Assembly (NCBI RefSeq): GCF_003945385.1
Contig: NZ_AP018920.1
Location: 2,976,001 to 3,040,000, forward strand
Length of the DNA: 64,000 bases
Direction of reading: 5' to 3'
Source: Pseudonocardia autotrophica
Lineage (GTDB): Bacteria; Actinomycetota; Actinomycetes; Mycobacteriales; Pseudonocardiaceae
This document shows positions 8,357-16,981 of this stretch, piece after piece (the stretch's first letter is position 1; the number at the start of each line of letters is the position of its first letter). Both the position numbers and the translations under genes were made by a program. A model generated the notes under the pieces. That model had not been told where the DNA came from. It did no database searches and was given only the letters and a program-made list of their open reading frames with translations.

Positions 8357-11300
8357 TGCCCGGACGCACACGGGGGCGGATGTTCGACATCCAGCCCGAG
8401 CACGGGGTCGAGGACACCGGCACCGGGACCTACCCCGGCTACCCGGGGTACGGCGACGACTCCGACGTCGATCCCTACGACGACTACGCCGAGCACTACG
8501 CGGGTGAGGACGCAGCCCGGGGAGCCCGGCCGGGTCAGCCGCCCAACGGTGCCGGTGGGCCGACCGGTCGTAACGGTGCGCCGGGTGACACCCGCGGTCG
8601 TGGCCCCGGCGGCCCGCGCGGCGCCGCCCCCGACGGCGCCGGTGGCCGCGGCCAGAACCGCAACGGGGCCGCACGTAACGGCACCGCACGCAACGGCACC
8701 GCACGCAACGGCACCGCACGCAACGGAGCTTCGGCCAACGGCGCCGGGCCCAACGGCGCTGCTCGCAACGGCGCCGCAGGGGGCGGACCGCACAGCGCCG
8801 GACGTAACGGAGCCGGCCCCCGGCCTCCGGCGCCGGACGCCGCGTCGGCCACCGCCGTGGTGCCGCCGGTCCGCCGTGACGCGTCCGGCCGGTTCCGCAG
8901 CGCCACCCCCGAGGAGCGCGACGAGCGGGTCGCCGCGGACGGCCGCTGGGACCGGTCCGAGCCACCGCTGCTCAGCCACCGCAGCGAGCGCGACGAGCCG
9001 GCCTACGCCCGCGACCGCACTCCGCAGGGCTTCGACGGCGGCGACCCCGACGACCCCGAGTGGGGTCGCTCCGGTGCACCGGACGCCGCGCACGACGGTT
9101 ACGCCGACGACCCGTATGCCGACGACGAGTACGACGACGAGCAGTACGACGACGAGCAGTACGACGACGACGAGTACGGCGTCGGCGACGCTCCGCTGTC
9201 GGTGCCGCCGCCCGGCAGCGGCGGCCGCCCGCTCGGGCCGGCCGACGTCGAGGAACTCGACCCGTCGATGACGGACGCGCTGTCCCGGGTCGATCTCGGG
9301 GCGATCCAGGTCCCGGTGCCCTTCGGCGCCGAGCTGAAGCTGGAACCCGCGGGTGCCGAGCGCCCGCAGGCCGTCCACCTGCTGCTGCCCGAGGGCCGGA
9401 TCGCGGTCAGCGCACTCGCGGCACCCCGGTCCTCCGGCCTGTGGGCCGACCTGTCCGCCGAGATCGAGCAGTCGCTACGCAACGGCGGCGCGCGGATCCG
9501 CACCGCACGCGGCGACTGGGGCCGCGAGCTGCACGCGCGTACCGAGAACGCGGCGTCGGTCTTCGTCGGCTGCGACGGTCCGCGCTGGATGGTCTACGGC
9601 GTCGCGACGGCGGCACTGGAGACCGTCGAGGCGCTGGACGTCGAGCTGCGTCGCGTGCTGCGCGGGATCATCGTCGTGCGCGGGAAGTCGCCGTACCCGC
9701 CGCGGACGGTGCTGCCGCTCGAACTGCCCGAGCACATGCGGAGCAAGCAGCCCGAGGTGGCGCCGCAGAAGCCGAGCATCACGGTGTCGGTGCCCCAGCC
9801 CGCCGGGGAGTCGGGGGCGACGAAGGCACCCACGACCGGCGCGACGCCGCGTCCGGACACCGGTGCCACCCCGAGGCCGGGAACCACCGCGACGCCACGC
9901 CCGGACACCGGTGCCACCCCGCGGCCCGGAACCGGCGCGACGCCGCGTCCGGACGCCGTGCCCGCGCGTGAGGACGTGCGACCGGCCGCGCCGCGGCGCG
10001 CCGCGGCCGCCGGGCCGGTGTCCGCACCGCTGCGGCGTCCCGGCGGCGTCGCTCCGGAACCGGAGACCCGGGCACTGCCGGCGGTGACCCGCCGTCCTGC
10101 AGCGGCGTCGGCGGTCCCCCCGGAGGACCCCGCCGAGCGGACGGCCCTCGCCCGGCCGGTCCCGCCGCCGGAGGCGCCGGCCGAGCGCACCGCGATCGCC
10201 GCGGGCCCGCTCGATCTCGACGAGCCGGACGCACCGGCACCCGGTGCGAACCGCCGCTACGGCCGGCCCGATCGGCGCAGTAGGGCCGCGGAGCCGGCGC
10301 GCGGCGGCCCGGTGCCGGACGACCGGGAGCAGCTCGCCCCGCGGCGCCGGACCGGTCCGGCGACCGGAGCCGGCCGGGTCCCCGCGGCCGAGGCCCGTCC
10401 GCAGCCGGTCCACGCACCGCTACCGGCGCACGCCCCGGAACCGGCCCGAGCGCCGGAGCGGTCGTTCCGTGCACCTGAGCGAGCCCCGGAACGGTCCCCC
10501 GAGCCTGCTCCCGAGCTGCCGGTGCGCCGTGACCCGGCGGTGACCTCACTGTCGGTGGCGGACCTGCTCGCCGACGCGGAGAGCGCGCGGAACGAGCCCG
10601 TCCGCGGCACGACCCGCTCCTCCGACCTGCCCGGCCGCACCGACCCGCCCGCCCGGGTGGGGGAGGACGCGCCGACGTTCGGTGCCGGTGCGTCCGGCAC
10701 CGCACCGGCCGCCGACCGGGACCCGGCCCGGCGCTCCCGGCGCCGCCGCCCGCAGGACCGGGACGAGGCGGGCCGGGTGGACGCCGCAGAGCTGCTCGCC
10801 CGCAGCGATGCCCCCGCCGGTCACGACGACGGGCTCGGCGACGACCGGCCGGAGAGCCGGCCGCGCCCGGCGCTGGCGATCGAGGACATCCCGCTCTCGG
10901 ACGTCCCGCTGATGGAGGCCACGCTCGACCGGGCCCCCGAGCCGCCGCCGGCCCTGCCGCGCCGGGAACGCCGTGAGCGCCCGGTCACCACGGACCAGCC
11001 GGAACGGGCGACCGACCGCTCGGAGCGAGCCACCGAACGGTCGGGACGAGTGACCGATCGGCCGGAGCGGGTCTCCGGCCGTCGGCGGGACGAGAACCGC
11101 AACGGCGCCGCCGACGAGGGCTGGATGTCGGCGGAGATCGCCGCGGCCCGGCGCTCCGGCAGGCACGGTGAGGGCACCGGCGGCGGGATGTCGGTTGCCG
11201 ACCTCCTCGCCTCGGCAGCCCTGGACGCCGGCACCGGCCGCCGCCGCTCGGGCACCGCGGACGCGTACACCGGCGCTCCCTCCGGCCGCCGGGGCCGGAC

Positions 11301-12054
11301 GGACGAGCCCGCCGAGCCGGGGCACACCCACCGGCACGGGACCGCCGCCGGCGCGGCGGAGCCCACCGGTGCGGCCCCGGACCGGGGCACGTCGGCCCAC
11401 TCCGCGAGCGGCCGGCAGCCCGACGCCCGTGAAACCGGTCACCACGGGACAGGCGGCCACGGAGCCGGCGGCTACGAGCCGAGCGGTTACGAGCCGAGCG
11501 GCCGCGCACCGGGCGGCTACGAACCGAACGGCTACCGGCCGGGCGGCTACGAGCGGGGCGGCTACGAACCGGCCGGTTACGCGGCAGGCGGCCAGGGGAC
11601 CGGTGCCCGGGTGAACGGGACGCACGTCCCGGACCGCGACACCGGCGGCCACGTGGACCCCGGACCCGCCGGAGACGACCTGTTCCGGGCACCGTCGACG
11701 TCCGCGGACCGCTACCGCGACGGTGGCCCGACCTCGGCCGACGAGGCCCGCAGTGCCCTGCAGGACCTGCTGCGCAGCGCATCGGCCGGGCAGCCGGACG
11801 CCGGCCGGGCCGGCACCCAGGGCGACGGACCCGCCCGGCACGGGAACGGTGTCACCGGCCTCGCCGACTACCGCGCGAGCCGCGCCATGGCATCGGCGCG
11901 GGGCGCGACCGGCGAGCCGGGGGAGGACCCGGACGAACCGGTCGGGGAGGCGGGCCGCGCCGCGGGCGTCTCCGGTGCGACCGGGCAGTGGTCGTCCGGT
12001 CGGCGCAGCAACGGCACCGATCCCCGCGATCTCGGGAAGCACCGCCGGGACTGA
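8356..12054 (+). CDS. DUF3710 protein with very large disordered extensions
   Basis: A protein of 1232 aa. The conserved DUF3710 core is only about residues 295-462 (from GPADVEELDPSMTDAL to LPLELPEHM); mycobacterial homologues are about 260 aa in total. The N-terminal 290 residues are acidic and repeat-rich (NGTAR units), and the C-terminal 770 residues are Pro/Arg/Ala/Gly-rich with TGATPRPD and GYEPx repeats. Short helical motifs recur in the tail: SVADLLADAE (about 733), SVADLLASAA (about 946) and LQDLLRSA (about 1133). No signal peptide or membrane helix is seen. Translationally coupled to dut. Function unknown; I infer a scaffold-like cytosolic protein. Confidence 0.85.
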   Translation: MPGRTRGRMFDIQPEHGVEDTGTGTYPGYPGYGDDSDVDPYDDYAEHYAGEDAARGARPGQPPNGAGGPTGRNGAPGDTRGRGPGGPRGAAPDGAGGRGQNRNGAARNGTARNGTARNGTARNGASANGAGPNGAARNGAAGGGPHSAGRNGAGPRPPAPDAASATAVVPPVRRDASGRFRSATPEERDERVAADGRWDRSEPPLLSHRSERDEPAYARDRTPQGFDGGDPDDPEWGRSGAPDAAHDGYADDPYADDEYDDEQYDDEQYDDDEYGVGDAPLSVPPPGSGGRPLGPADVEELDPSMTDALSRVDLGAIQVPVPFGAELKLEPAGAERPQAVHLLLPEGRIAVSALAAPRSSGLWADLSAEIEQSLRNGGARIRTARGDWGRELHARTENAASVFVGCDGPRWMVYGVATAALETVEALDVELRRVLRGIIVVRGKSPYPPRTVLPLELPEHMRSKQPEVAPQKPSITVSVPQPAGESGATKAPTTGATPRPDTGATPRPGTTATPRPDTGATPRPGTGATPRPDAVPAREDVRPAAPRRAAAAGPVSAPLRRPGGVAPEPETRALPAVTRRPAAASAVPPEDPAERTALARPVPPPEAPAERTAIAAGPLDLDEPDAPAPGANRRYGRPDRRSRAAEPARGGPVPDDREQLAPRRRTGPATGAGRVPAAEARPQPVHAPLPAHAPEPARAPERSFRAPERAPERSPEPAPELPVRRDPAVTSLSVADLLADAESARNEPVRGTTRSSDLPGRTDPPARVGEDAPTFGAGASGTAPAADRDPARRSRRRRPQDRDEAGRVDAAELLARSDAPAGHDDGLGDDRPESRPRPALAIEDIPLSDVPLMEATLDRAPEPPPALPRRERRERPVTTDQPERATDRSERATERSGRVTDRPERVSGRRRDENRNGAADEGWMSAEIAAARRSGRHGEGTGGGMSVADLLASAALDAGTGRRRSGTADAYTGAPSGRRGRTDEPAEPGHTHRHGTAAGAAEPTGAAPDRGTSAHSASGRQPDARETGHHGTGGHGAGGYEPSGYEPSGRAPGGYEPNGYRPGGYERGGYEPAGYAAGGQGTGARVNGTHVPDRDTGGHVDPGPAGDDLFRAPSTSADRYRDGGPTSADEARSALQDLLRSASAGQPDAGRAGTQGDGPARHGNGVTGLADYRASRAMASARGATGEPGEDPDEPVGEAGRAAGVSGATGQWSSGRRSNGTDPRDLGKHRRD
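8662..8721 (+). repeat. 15-bp tandem repeat, four units (NGTAR)
   Basis: In-frame units of AACGGCACCGCACGC, the first one variant, inside the DUF3710 gene; more degenerate NGA/NGT copies continue to about 8815. Confidence 0.9.
9835..9954 (+). repeat. 24-bp tandem repeat, five units (TGATPRPD)
   Basis: Five in-frame 24-bp units encode TGATPRPD or TGATPRPG variants (unit three begins TTA). They lie just after the DUF3710 core domain. Confidence 0.9.
11470..11589 (+). repeat. 15-bp tandem repeat, eight units (GYEPx)
   Basis: Eight in-frame units encode GYEPS, GYEPS, GRAPG, GYEPN, GYRPG, GYERG, GYEPA and GYAAG in the disordered tail of the DUF3710 protein. Confidence 0.85.
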
Positions 12055-12271
12055 ACGGCGCCATATCGCAGGGCTCGGCCCGCCGGACTGCCCGGCAGCA
12101 ACCACCGGGCGCCGGCGGGCGACCGGTGGCCGCTGCCGGGCACCCGCTGTGACCTGCCGTTGCGCGGGCACACAGCGGGTCCGGCGCGCGTTACCCTGGC
12201 TGTGCGACACCACGGCCCGGCGGGTCGCCACACGATGTGCGGAACACGGGCCACGCGGGGCGAGGAGAGAC

Positions 12272-12652
12272 ATGAGTAGCACGGACGGCGGTGCATTCCG
12301 CCGGATGCTCCGCAAGCTCACCAGCGACGTCGACGAGCTCGACGCCCGCGATCTCGCCGAGGACGCCGAGGAGTCCGGTGCGAGCCCGGCCCGCGACTGC
12401 GCCTGCGGCGAGGAGGTCACGATGCTCGGCAGGATCCGCAGCGTCGAGCTCTGCCCGCAGAGCGCGGACGCCACCCTCAGGGCCGAGTTGTTCGACGGCA
12501 CCGACGGCGTCACCCTGGTCTGGATGGGCCGTCGCCGGATCCCCGGCATCGAGGCCGGTCGCACCATCCGCGCGCGCGGGCGGATCTCCGTCCGCGACGG
12601 GCAGAAGGTGCTCTACAACCCGTACTACGAGATCTGCCAGCCCCAGCACTGA
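12272..12652 (+). CDS. OB-fold nucleic-acid-binding domain protein
   Basis: A 126-aa protein with an N-terminal helical segment (RRMLRKLTSDVDELDARDLA) and an OB-fold of the tRNA/ssDNA anti-codon type (about residues 48-126, MLGRIRSVELCPQ to VLYNPYYEICQPQ). It corresponds in position and size to mycobacterial Rv2694c. The ATG at 12272 has a good ribosome binding site (GAGGAGA). The 217 bases before it contain an inverted repeat (12143-12151 with 12171-12179). Role unknown; nucleic acid binding is inferred from the fold. Confidence 0.82.
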   Translation: MSSTDGGAFRRMLRKLTSDVDELDARDLAEDAEESGASPARDCACGEEVTMLGRIRSVELCPQSADATLRAELFDGTDGVTLVWMGRRRIPGIEAGRTIRARGRISVRDGQKVLYNPYYEICQPQH

Positions 12653-12707
12653 CCAGCCACCCGATGCGGCCCGGTGCGTGCCGGCCCGCGACGACCGATC
12701 GGATTCC

Positions 12708-13421
12708 GTGAGCGACCACCACGAGGCCCCGACCACCCGGATCCCGCGGGTCGACCCGCCGCCGGCCGCCGACGAGCAGACCGGCCCCGTCGGGGCCCCG
12801 GTACCGGGCGGCGGGCGGGAACCGCAGTCGGGACCGACCCTGATGGAACAGATGGGCGGCATCTCCGGGATCGTCGCCTCCTCGATACCCGTCGCGGTGT
12901 TCGTGCTGGTCAACCTGATCGGCGGGCTGCAGGCGGCGCTCTACTCGGCGCTCGCCGTCGGCGTCGGCGTGATGGTGTGGCGGCTGGTCCGCCGCGACCC
13001 GATCCAGCCGGCCGTGTCCGGCCTGCTCGGTGTCGGTATCTGCGCCCTGGTCGCGCGGCAGACCGGCGAGGCCCGCGGCTTCTATCTGCCCGGCCTGCTC
13101 ATCAGCTCGTTCTTCGCGCTCACCGCGATCGTGTCGATGATCGTCCGGTGGCCGATCGCCGGGGTGATCTGGAACGGCATCAACTCGCGCGGCATGGAGT
13201 GGCGGGAGAACCCGGCACTGCTGCGGGCCTACACGATCGCCACCGGGCTGCTCGCGATCGTCTTCGTGTCCCGGGTGGTGGTCCAGGGATTGCTGTACGA
13301 CGCCAACGCCGAGACCTGGCTGGGTATCGCCCGGCTCGCGATGGGCTACCCGCTGCTGGCGCTGGCGCTGCTGGCCACCGTGCTGATCGTGCGGCGGGCC
13401 GAGAGCGCCACCCCCGCCTGA
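12708..13421 (+). CDS. DUF3159 integral membrane protein
   Basis: A protein of 237 aa. A Pro-rich cytosolic N-terminus (about 45 residues) is followed by MEQMGGISGIVASSIPVAVF and about five or six membrane helices, matching the DUF3159 family. The family is conserved beside the TrkA genes in mycobacteria (Rv2693c). GTG at 12708 was chosen; an internal ATG at 12843 would keep only the membrane part. Transporter or envelope function unknown. Convergent with the TrkA pair, 13-bp gap. Confidence 0.8.
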   Translation: MSDHHEAPTTRIPRVDPPPAADEQTGPVGAPVPGGGREPQSGPTLMEQMGGISGIVASSIPVAVFVLVNLIGGLQAALYSALAVGVGVMVWRLVRRDPIQPAVSGLLGVGICALVARQTGEARGFYLPGLLISSFFALTAIVSMIVRWPIAGVIWNGINSRGMEWRENPALLRAYTIATGLLAIVFVSRVVVQGLLYDANAETWLGIARLAMGYPLLALALLATVLIVRRAESATPA

Positions 13422-13434
13422 CGACCGGCCCGGC

Positions 13435-14094
13435 TCACGGGTGGGCCAGCGCGTCCCGGATGTCGTCCTCGACCGCGGTCGTCGCGACGAACAGCAGCTC
13501 GTCACCCGGCTCGAGGGCGTCGTCGGGCTGCGGCACGATCACCCGGCCGCCGCGCAGGATCGTCACCAGCGCCGAATCCGGCGGCAGCGTCACCGCCCGC
13601 ACCGGACGCCCGGCGAGCGGCGTGTCCGCCGGCAGCGTCACCTCGACCAGGTTCGCCTGGCCCTGGCGCAGCGTCATCAGCCGGACCAGGTCGCCGACGG
13701 CCACGGCCTCCTCGACCAGTGCGGCCAGCAGGCGCGGGGTGGACACGGCGACGTCGACCCCCCAGTTCTCACCGAACAGCCATTCGTTGCGCGGGTCGTT
13801 CACCCGCGCCACCACCCGGCGCACCCCGAACTCGGTCTTCGCCAGCAGCGACACCACGAGATTGACCTTGTCGTCGCCGGTCGCCGCGATGACGACGTCG
13901 CACCCCTCGACCCCGGCGTCCTCCAGCAACGCCAGCTCGCAGGCGTCGGCGTGCACCCACTCGGCGTCCGGGACCGCGGTCGGGTCGATCTGGGTGAGCT
14001 CGCGCTCGATCAGCATCACCCGGTGCCCGGACTCGACGAGCTCCAGTGCGATGGAACGCCCGACGGCGCCCGCTCCGGCGATCGCGACCCGCAT
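13435..14094 (-). CDS. TrkA-family potassium uptake protein (second, CeoC-like)
   Basis: Regulatory subunit of a K+ channel, 219 aa: an RCK_N Rossmann domain with dinucleotide motif AGAGAVGRSIALELVESGH and an acidic end LIER, followed by an RCK_C (TrkA_C) domain from about residue 140 (LVEVTLPADTPLAGRPVRAV). It binds NAD(H) or nucleotides and gates a TrkH/Ktr-type pore; no pore gene is in the window. The ATG overlaps the stop of the upstream TrkA gene as TGATG. The tandem pair corresponds to CeoB/CeoC of mycobacteria. Confidence 0.9.
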   Translation of the reverse strand: MRVAIAGAGAVGRSIALELVESGHRVMLIERELTQIDPTAVPDAEWVHADACELALLEDAGVEGCDVVIAATGDDKVNLVVSLLAKTEFGVRRVVARVNDPRNEWLFGENWGVDVAVSTPRLLAALVEEAVAVGDLVRLMTLRQGQANLVEVTLPADTPLAGRPVRAVTLPPDSALVTILRGGRVIVPQPDDALEPGDELLFVATTAVEDDIRDALAHP

Positions 14095-14756
14095 CAGTCC
14101 TCCTCCGGCGGCGCCGCCGCGGCCGCCGTCACGTCGCTGACCGTGCCCGACACCGCAGCCACGTACACCGTGTCCTCGGCCTGCACGATGGTGGTCGCGG
14201 TGGGCAGCACCCCGCTGCCGAACCGGACGACGAACGCCACCCGCGACGCCGTGGCCTCCTCGAGGTCCCGGACCGACCGCCCGACCCAGTCCTCGTGCAG
14301 CGGCAGCGGCAGCACCGCGACCGTGCCGGTGGGTTCCCGCCACGCGGTCGCCACGCCGTCGGGCAGCAGCATCCGCAGCAGCCGGTCGGTCGTCCACGGC
14401 ACGGTGGCGACGGTCGGGATGCCGAGCCGCTCGTACACCGCCGCCCGCTTGGCGTCGTAGATCCGGGCGACGACCTTCTCCACGCCGTAGCTCTCCCGGG
14501 CCACCCGGGCCGCGATGATGTTCGAGTTGTCCCCGGAGGAGACGGCGGCGAAGGCGTCCGCCGAGTCGAGCCCGGCCTCGTCGAGCACACTGCGGTGGAA
14601 ACCGAACCCGACCACCTGCCGTCCGCGAAAATCCGGCCCGAGCCTGCGGAACGCCTGCGGGTCCCGGTCGATCACCGCGACCTCGTGGCCGAGCCGCTCC
14701 AGTCCCGAGGCGAGGGACGAGCCCACGCGTCCGCATCCCATGATCACGACGTGCAT
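14094..14756 (-). CDS. TrkA-family potassium uptake protein (first, CeoB-like)
   Basis: RCK-domain protein of 220 aa. The dinucleotide motif is MGCGRVGSSLASGLERLGHEVAVIDRD at residues 6-32 (only part quoted: GCGRVGSSLA), with a TrkA_C domain at the C-terminus. ATG at 14754-14756 was chosen over an upstream start because the Rossmann strand MHVVIMG begins there. Divergent from the APC permease gene (137 bp between starts). Forms a heteromeric gating ring with the downstream paralogue, by analogy with CeoB/CeoC. Confidence 0.9.
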   Translation of the reverse strand: MHVVIMGCGRVGSSLASGLERLGHEVAVIDRDPQAFRRLGPDFRGRQVVGFGFHRSVLDEAGLDSADAFAAVSSGDNSNIIAARVARESYGVEKVVARIYDAKRAAVYERLGIPTVATVPWTTDRLLRMLLPDGVATAWREPTGTVAVLPLPLHEDWVGRSVRDLEEATASRVAFVVRFGSGVLPTATTIVQAEDTVYVAAVSGTVSDVTAAAAAPPEED

Positions 14757-14893
14757 GGCGAGCTGGGTCCTTCCGGCGGGCAACCGCCCGGGATGTGCGA
14801 TTCGTTCCGTCTGCGCGGTCGCGTCCCTGCGATGGTGCGCACGTGCACGAACGCTATCGCGTCGTTGCGTTGCACGAGGCATAGGCTGCGCTC

Positions 14894-16981
14894 GTGTCCA
14901 CGCTCGTCGTCGCCCTGAAGCGGCTCGTGGTCGGCCGACCGCAGCGAAGCGACCGCCTGACCAGCACTCTCCTCCCCAAGCGCATCGCGCTCCCGGTGTT
15001 CGCCTCGGACGCGATGTCGTCGGTCGCCTACGCGCCCGAGGAGATCTTCCTGACGCTCTCGGTGGCGGGCGTGGCGTCCTATGTGATGTCGCCGTGGATC
15101 GGGCTGGCGGTCGTCGTCGTGCTGCTGACGGTGGTGGCGAGCTACCGGCAGAACGTGCACGCCTACCCGTCCGGCGGCGGCGACTACGAGGTCGTCACGG
15201 TCAACCTGGGCCGCAACGCCGGGCTCACCGTGGCCAGCGCGCTGCTCGTCGACTACACGCTCACGGTCGCCGTGTCGATCTCGGCGGCGGCGGCCAACAT
15301 CGGCGCGCTGGTGCCCTACGTCGCCGAGCACAAGGTGCTGTTCGCGGTGTCGGCGATCGTCGTGCTCACCGCGATCAACCTGCGCGGGATCCGCGAGTCC
15401 GGGGCCGCGTTCGCGGTGCCGGTGTACGCCTTCGTGCTCGGCGTCGGCACGATGATCGTCTGGGGGCTGACCCGGATCCTGATCCTCGGCGACGACGTCC
15501 GAGCCGAGAGCGCCGATCTCGATCTGGTCGCCGAGGGCGACGCCTTCACCGGGCTGGCGCTGGTGCTGCTGGTGCTGCGGTCCTTCACCCAGGGCGCGGC
15601 CGCCCTGACCGGGGTCGAGGCGATCTCCAACGGGGTACCGGCGTTCCGCAAGCCCAAGTCGCGCAACGCAGCGACCACGCTCCTGCTGCTCGGCGGGATG
15701 TCGGTGACGCTGTTCATGGGGCTGATCGCGCTCGCCCAGCTGACCCACGTGCAGATCGCCGAGAACCCGGCGCGGCAGTTCCCGGACGCACCGGAGGGCT
15801 ACCGCCAGCAGACGCTGGTCGCACAGCTCGCCGACGCGGTGTTCGACAACTTCCGGCCCGGCTACTTCTTCGTGATCGTGATGACGGCGCTGATCCTGGT
15901 GCTGGCCGCGAACACCGCGTTCAACGGGTTCCCGGTGCTCGGCTCGATCCTGTCCCAGGACCGCTACCTGCCCCGCCAGCTGCACACCCGTGGCGACCGG
16001 CTGGCCTTCTCCAACGGCATCGTGGCGCTGGCGCTGTTCGCCGTGCTGCTGGTCGTCGGCTTCCAGGCCGAGGTCACCCGGCTGATCCCGCTCTACACGG
16101 TGGGCGTGTTCGTGTCCTTCACGCTGTCCCAGACCGGGATGGTCCGGCACTGGAACCGGGAGCTGGAGCTCGGCCCGGATCAGGCGCAACGTCGCCGGAT
16201 CCGCCGCAGTCAGGCGATCAACGGGTTCGGGGCCTGCATGACCGGCCTCGTCCTGATCACCGTCCTGATCACCAAGTTCACCCTCGGCGCCTGGATCGCG
16301 ATCGTCGCGATGGCGGGCTTCTTCGTGCTGATGCGCGGAATCCAGCTGCACTACGACCGGGTCGCCGCCGCGCTGGTGGCCGACGAGACCGACGACGTGC
16401 TGCCCTCGCGCAACCACGCCGTGGTCCTGGTGTCCACCCTGCACAAGCCGACCCTGCGGGCGCTCGCCTATGCCCGCGCGACCCGGCCGGACATCCTCGA
16501 GGCGGTCACCGTCAACGTCGACGACTCGGACACCAGGAAGCTGGTCGACCAGTGGCACCGGCGCGACATCCCGGTACCGCTCAAGGTGGTGGAGTCCCCG
16601 TACCGGGAGATCACACGTCCCGTGCTGGACTACGTGAAGCGGATCCGCACCGACTCCCCGCGCAACGTCGTCACCGTCTACATCCCGGAGTACGTCGTCG
16701 GGCACTGGTGGGAGCAGGTACTGCACAATCAGAGCGCGCTGCGGCTCAAGACGCGGCTGCTGTTCCAGCCGGGAGTGATGGTGACGAGCGTGCCGTGGCA
16801 GCTGCCGTCGTCGTCGCGGACCCGCGCGCTGTCGCCGCTGCAGGCGCCGGGCGCGTCCCGGCGGGGCTACCCGGACGGCAGCGCCGGGCCGGGCGAGGAC
16901 ACGCCGGCAGCACGAGCAGGGACAGCACGAACAGCAGGGACGAGCCCGGGTACCGCCCGGAAGAAGGAGACACGCCGGTGA
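14894..16981 (+). CDS. APC-superfamily amino acid permease with C-terminal soluble domain
   Basis: A membrane transporter of 695 aa. About 12 helices fill residues 30-490 and include the helix-1 motif SDAMSSVAYAPEEI and PSGGGDYEVV. A cytosolic domain of about 150 residues follows (AVVLVSTLHKPTLRALAYA), resembling a universal-stress-like fold, then a disordered tail. Homologues sit between the TrkA pair and the TrmA-like methyltransferase in mycobacteria (Rv2690c). The start is GTG at 14894. The stop overlaps the next start as GTGA. Substrate unknown; a KUP-like K+ or amino acid substrate is possible given the TrkA neighbours. Confidence 0.88.
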   Translation: MSTLVVALKRLVVGRPQRSDRLTSTLLPKRIALPVFASDAMSSVAYAPEEIFLTLSVAGVASYVMSPWIGLAVVVVLLTVVASYRQNVHAYPSGGGDYEVVTVNLGRNAGLTVASALLVDYTLTVAVSISAAAANIGALVPYVAEHKVLFAVSAIVVLTAINLRGIRESGAAFAVPVYAFVLGVGTMIVWGLTRILILGDDVRAESADLDLVAEGDAFTGLALVLLVLRSFTQGAAALTGVEAISNGVPAFRKPKSRNAATTLLLLGGMSVTLFMGLIALAQLTHVQIAENPARQFPDAPEGYRQQTLVAQLADAVFDNFRPGYFFVIVMTALILVLAANTAFNGFPVLGSILSQDRYLPRQLHTRGDRLAFSNGIVALALFAVLLVVGFQAEVTRLIPLYTVGVFVSFTLSQTGMVRHWNRELELGPDQAQRRRIRRSQAINGFGACMTGLVLITVLITKFTLGAWIAIVAMAGFFVLMRGIQLHYDRVAAALVADETDDVLPSRNHAVVLVSTLHKPTLRALAYARATRPDILEAVTVNVDDSDTRKLVDQWHRRDIPVPLKVVESPYREITRPVLDYVKRIRTDSPRNVVTVYIPEYVVGHWWEQVLHNQSALRLKTRLLFQPGVMVTSVPWQLPSSSRTRALSPLQAPGASRRGYPDGSAGPGEDTPAARAGTARTAGTSPGTARKKETRR

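Noticed and set aside
10546..12567. Minus-strand open frame inside the DUF3710 tail
   Set aside because: The plus-strand tail is itself low complexity, but it continues from a real domain and has in-frame peptide repeats. The minus frame has neither ribosome binding site nor homology.
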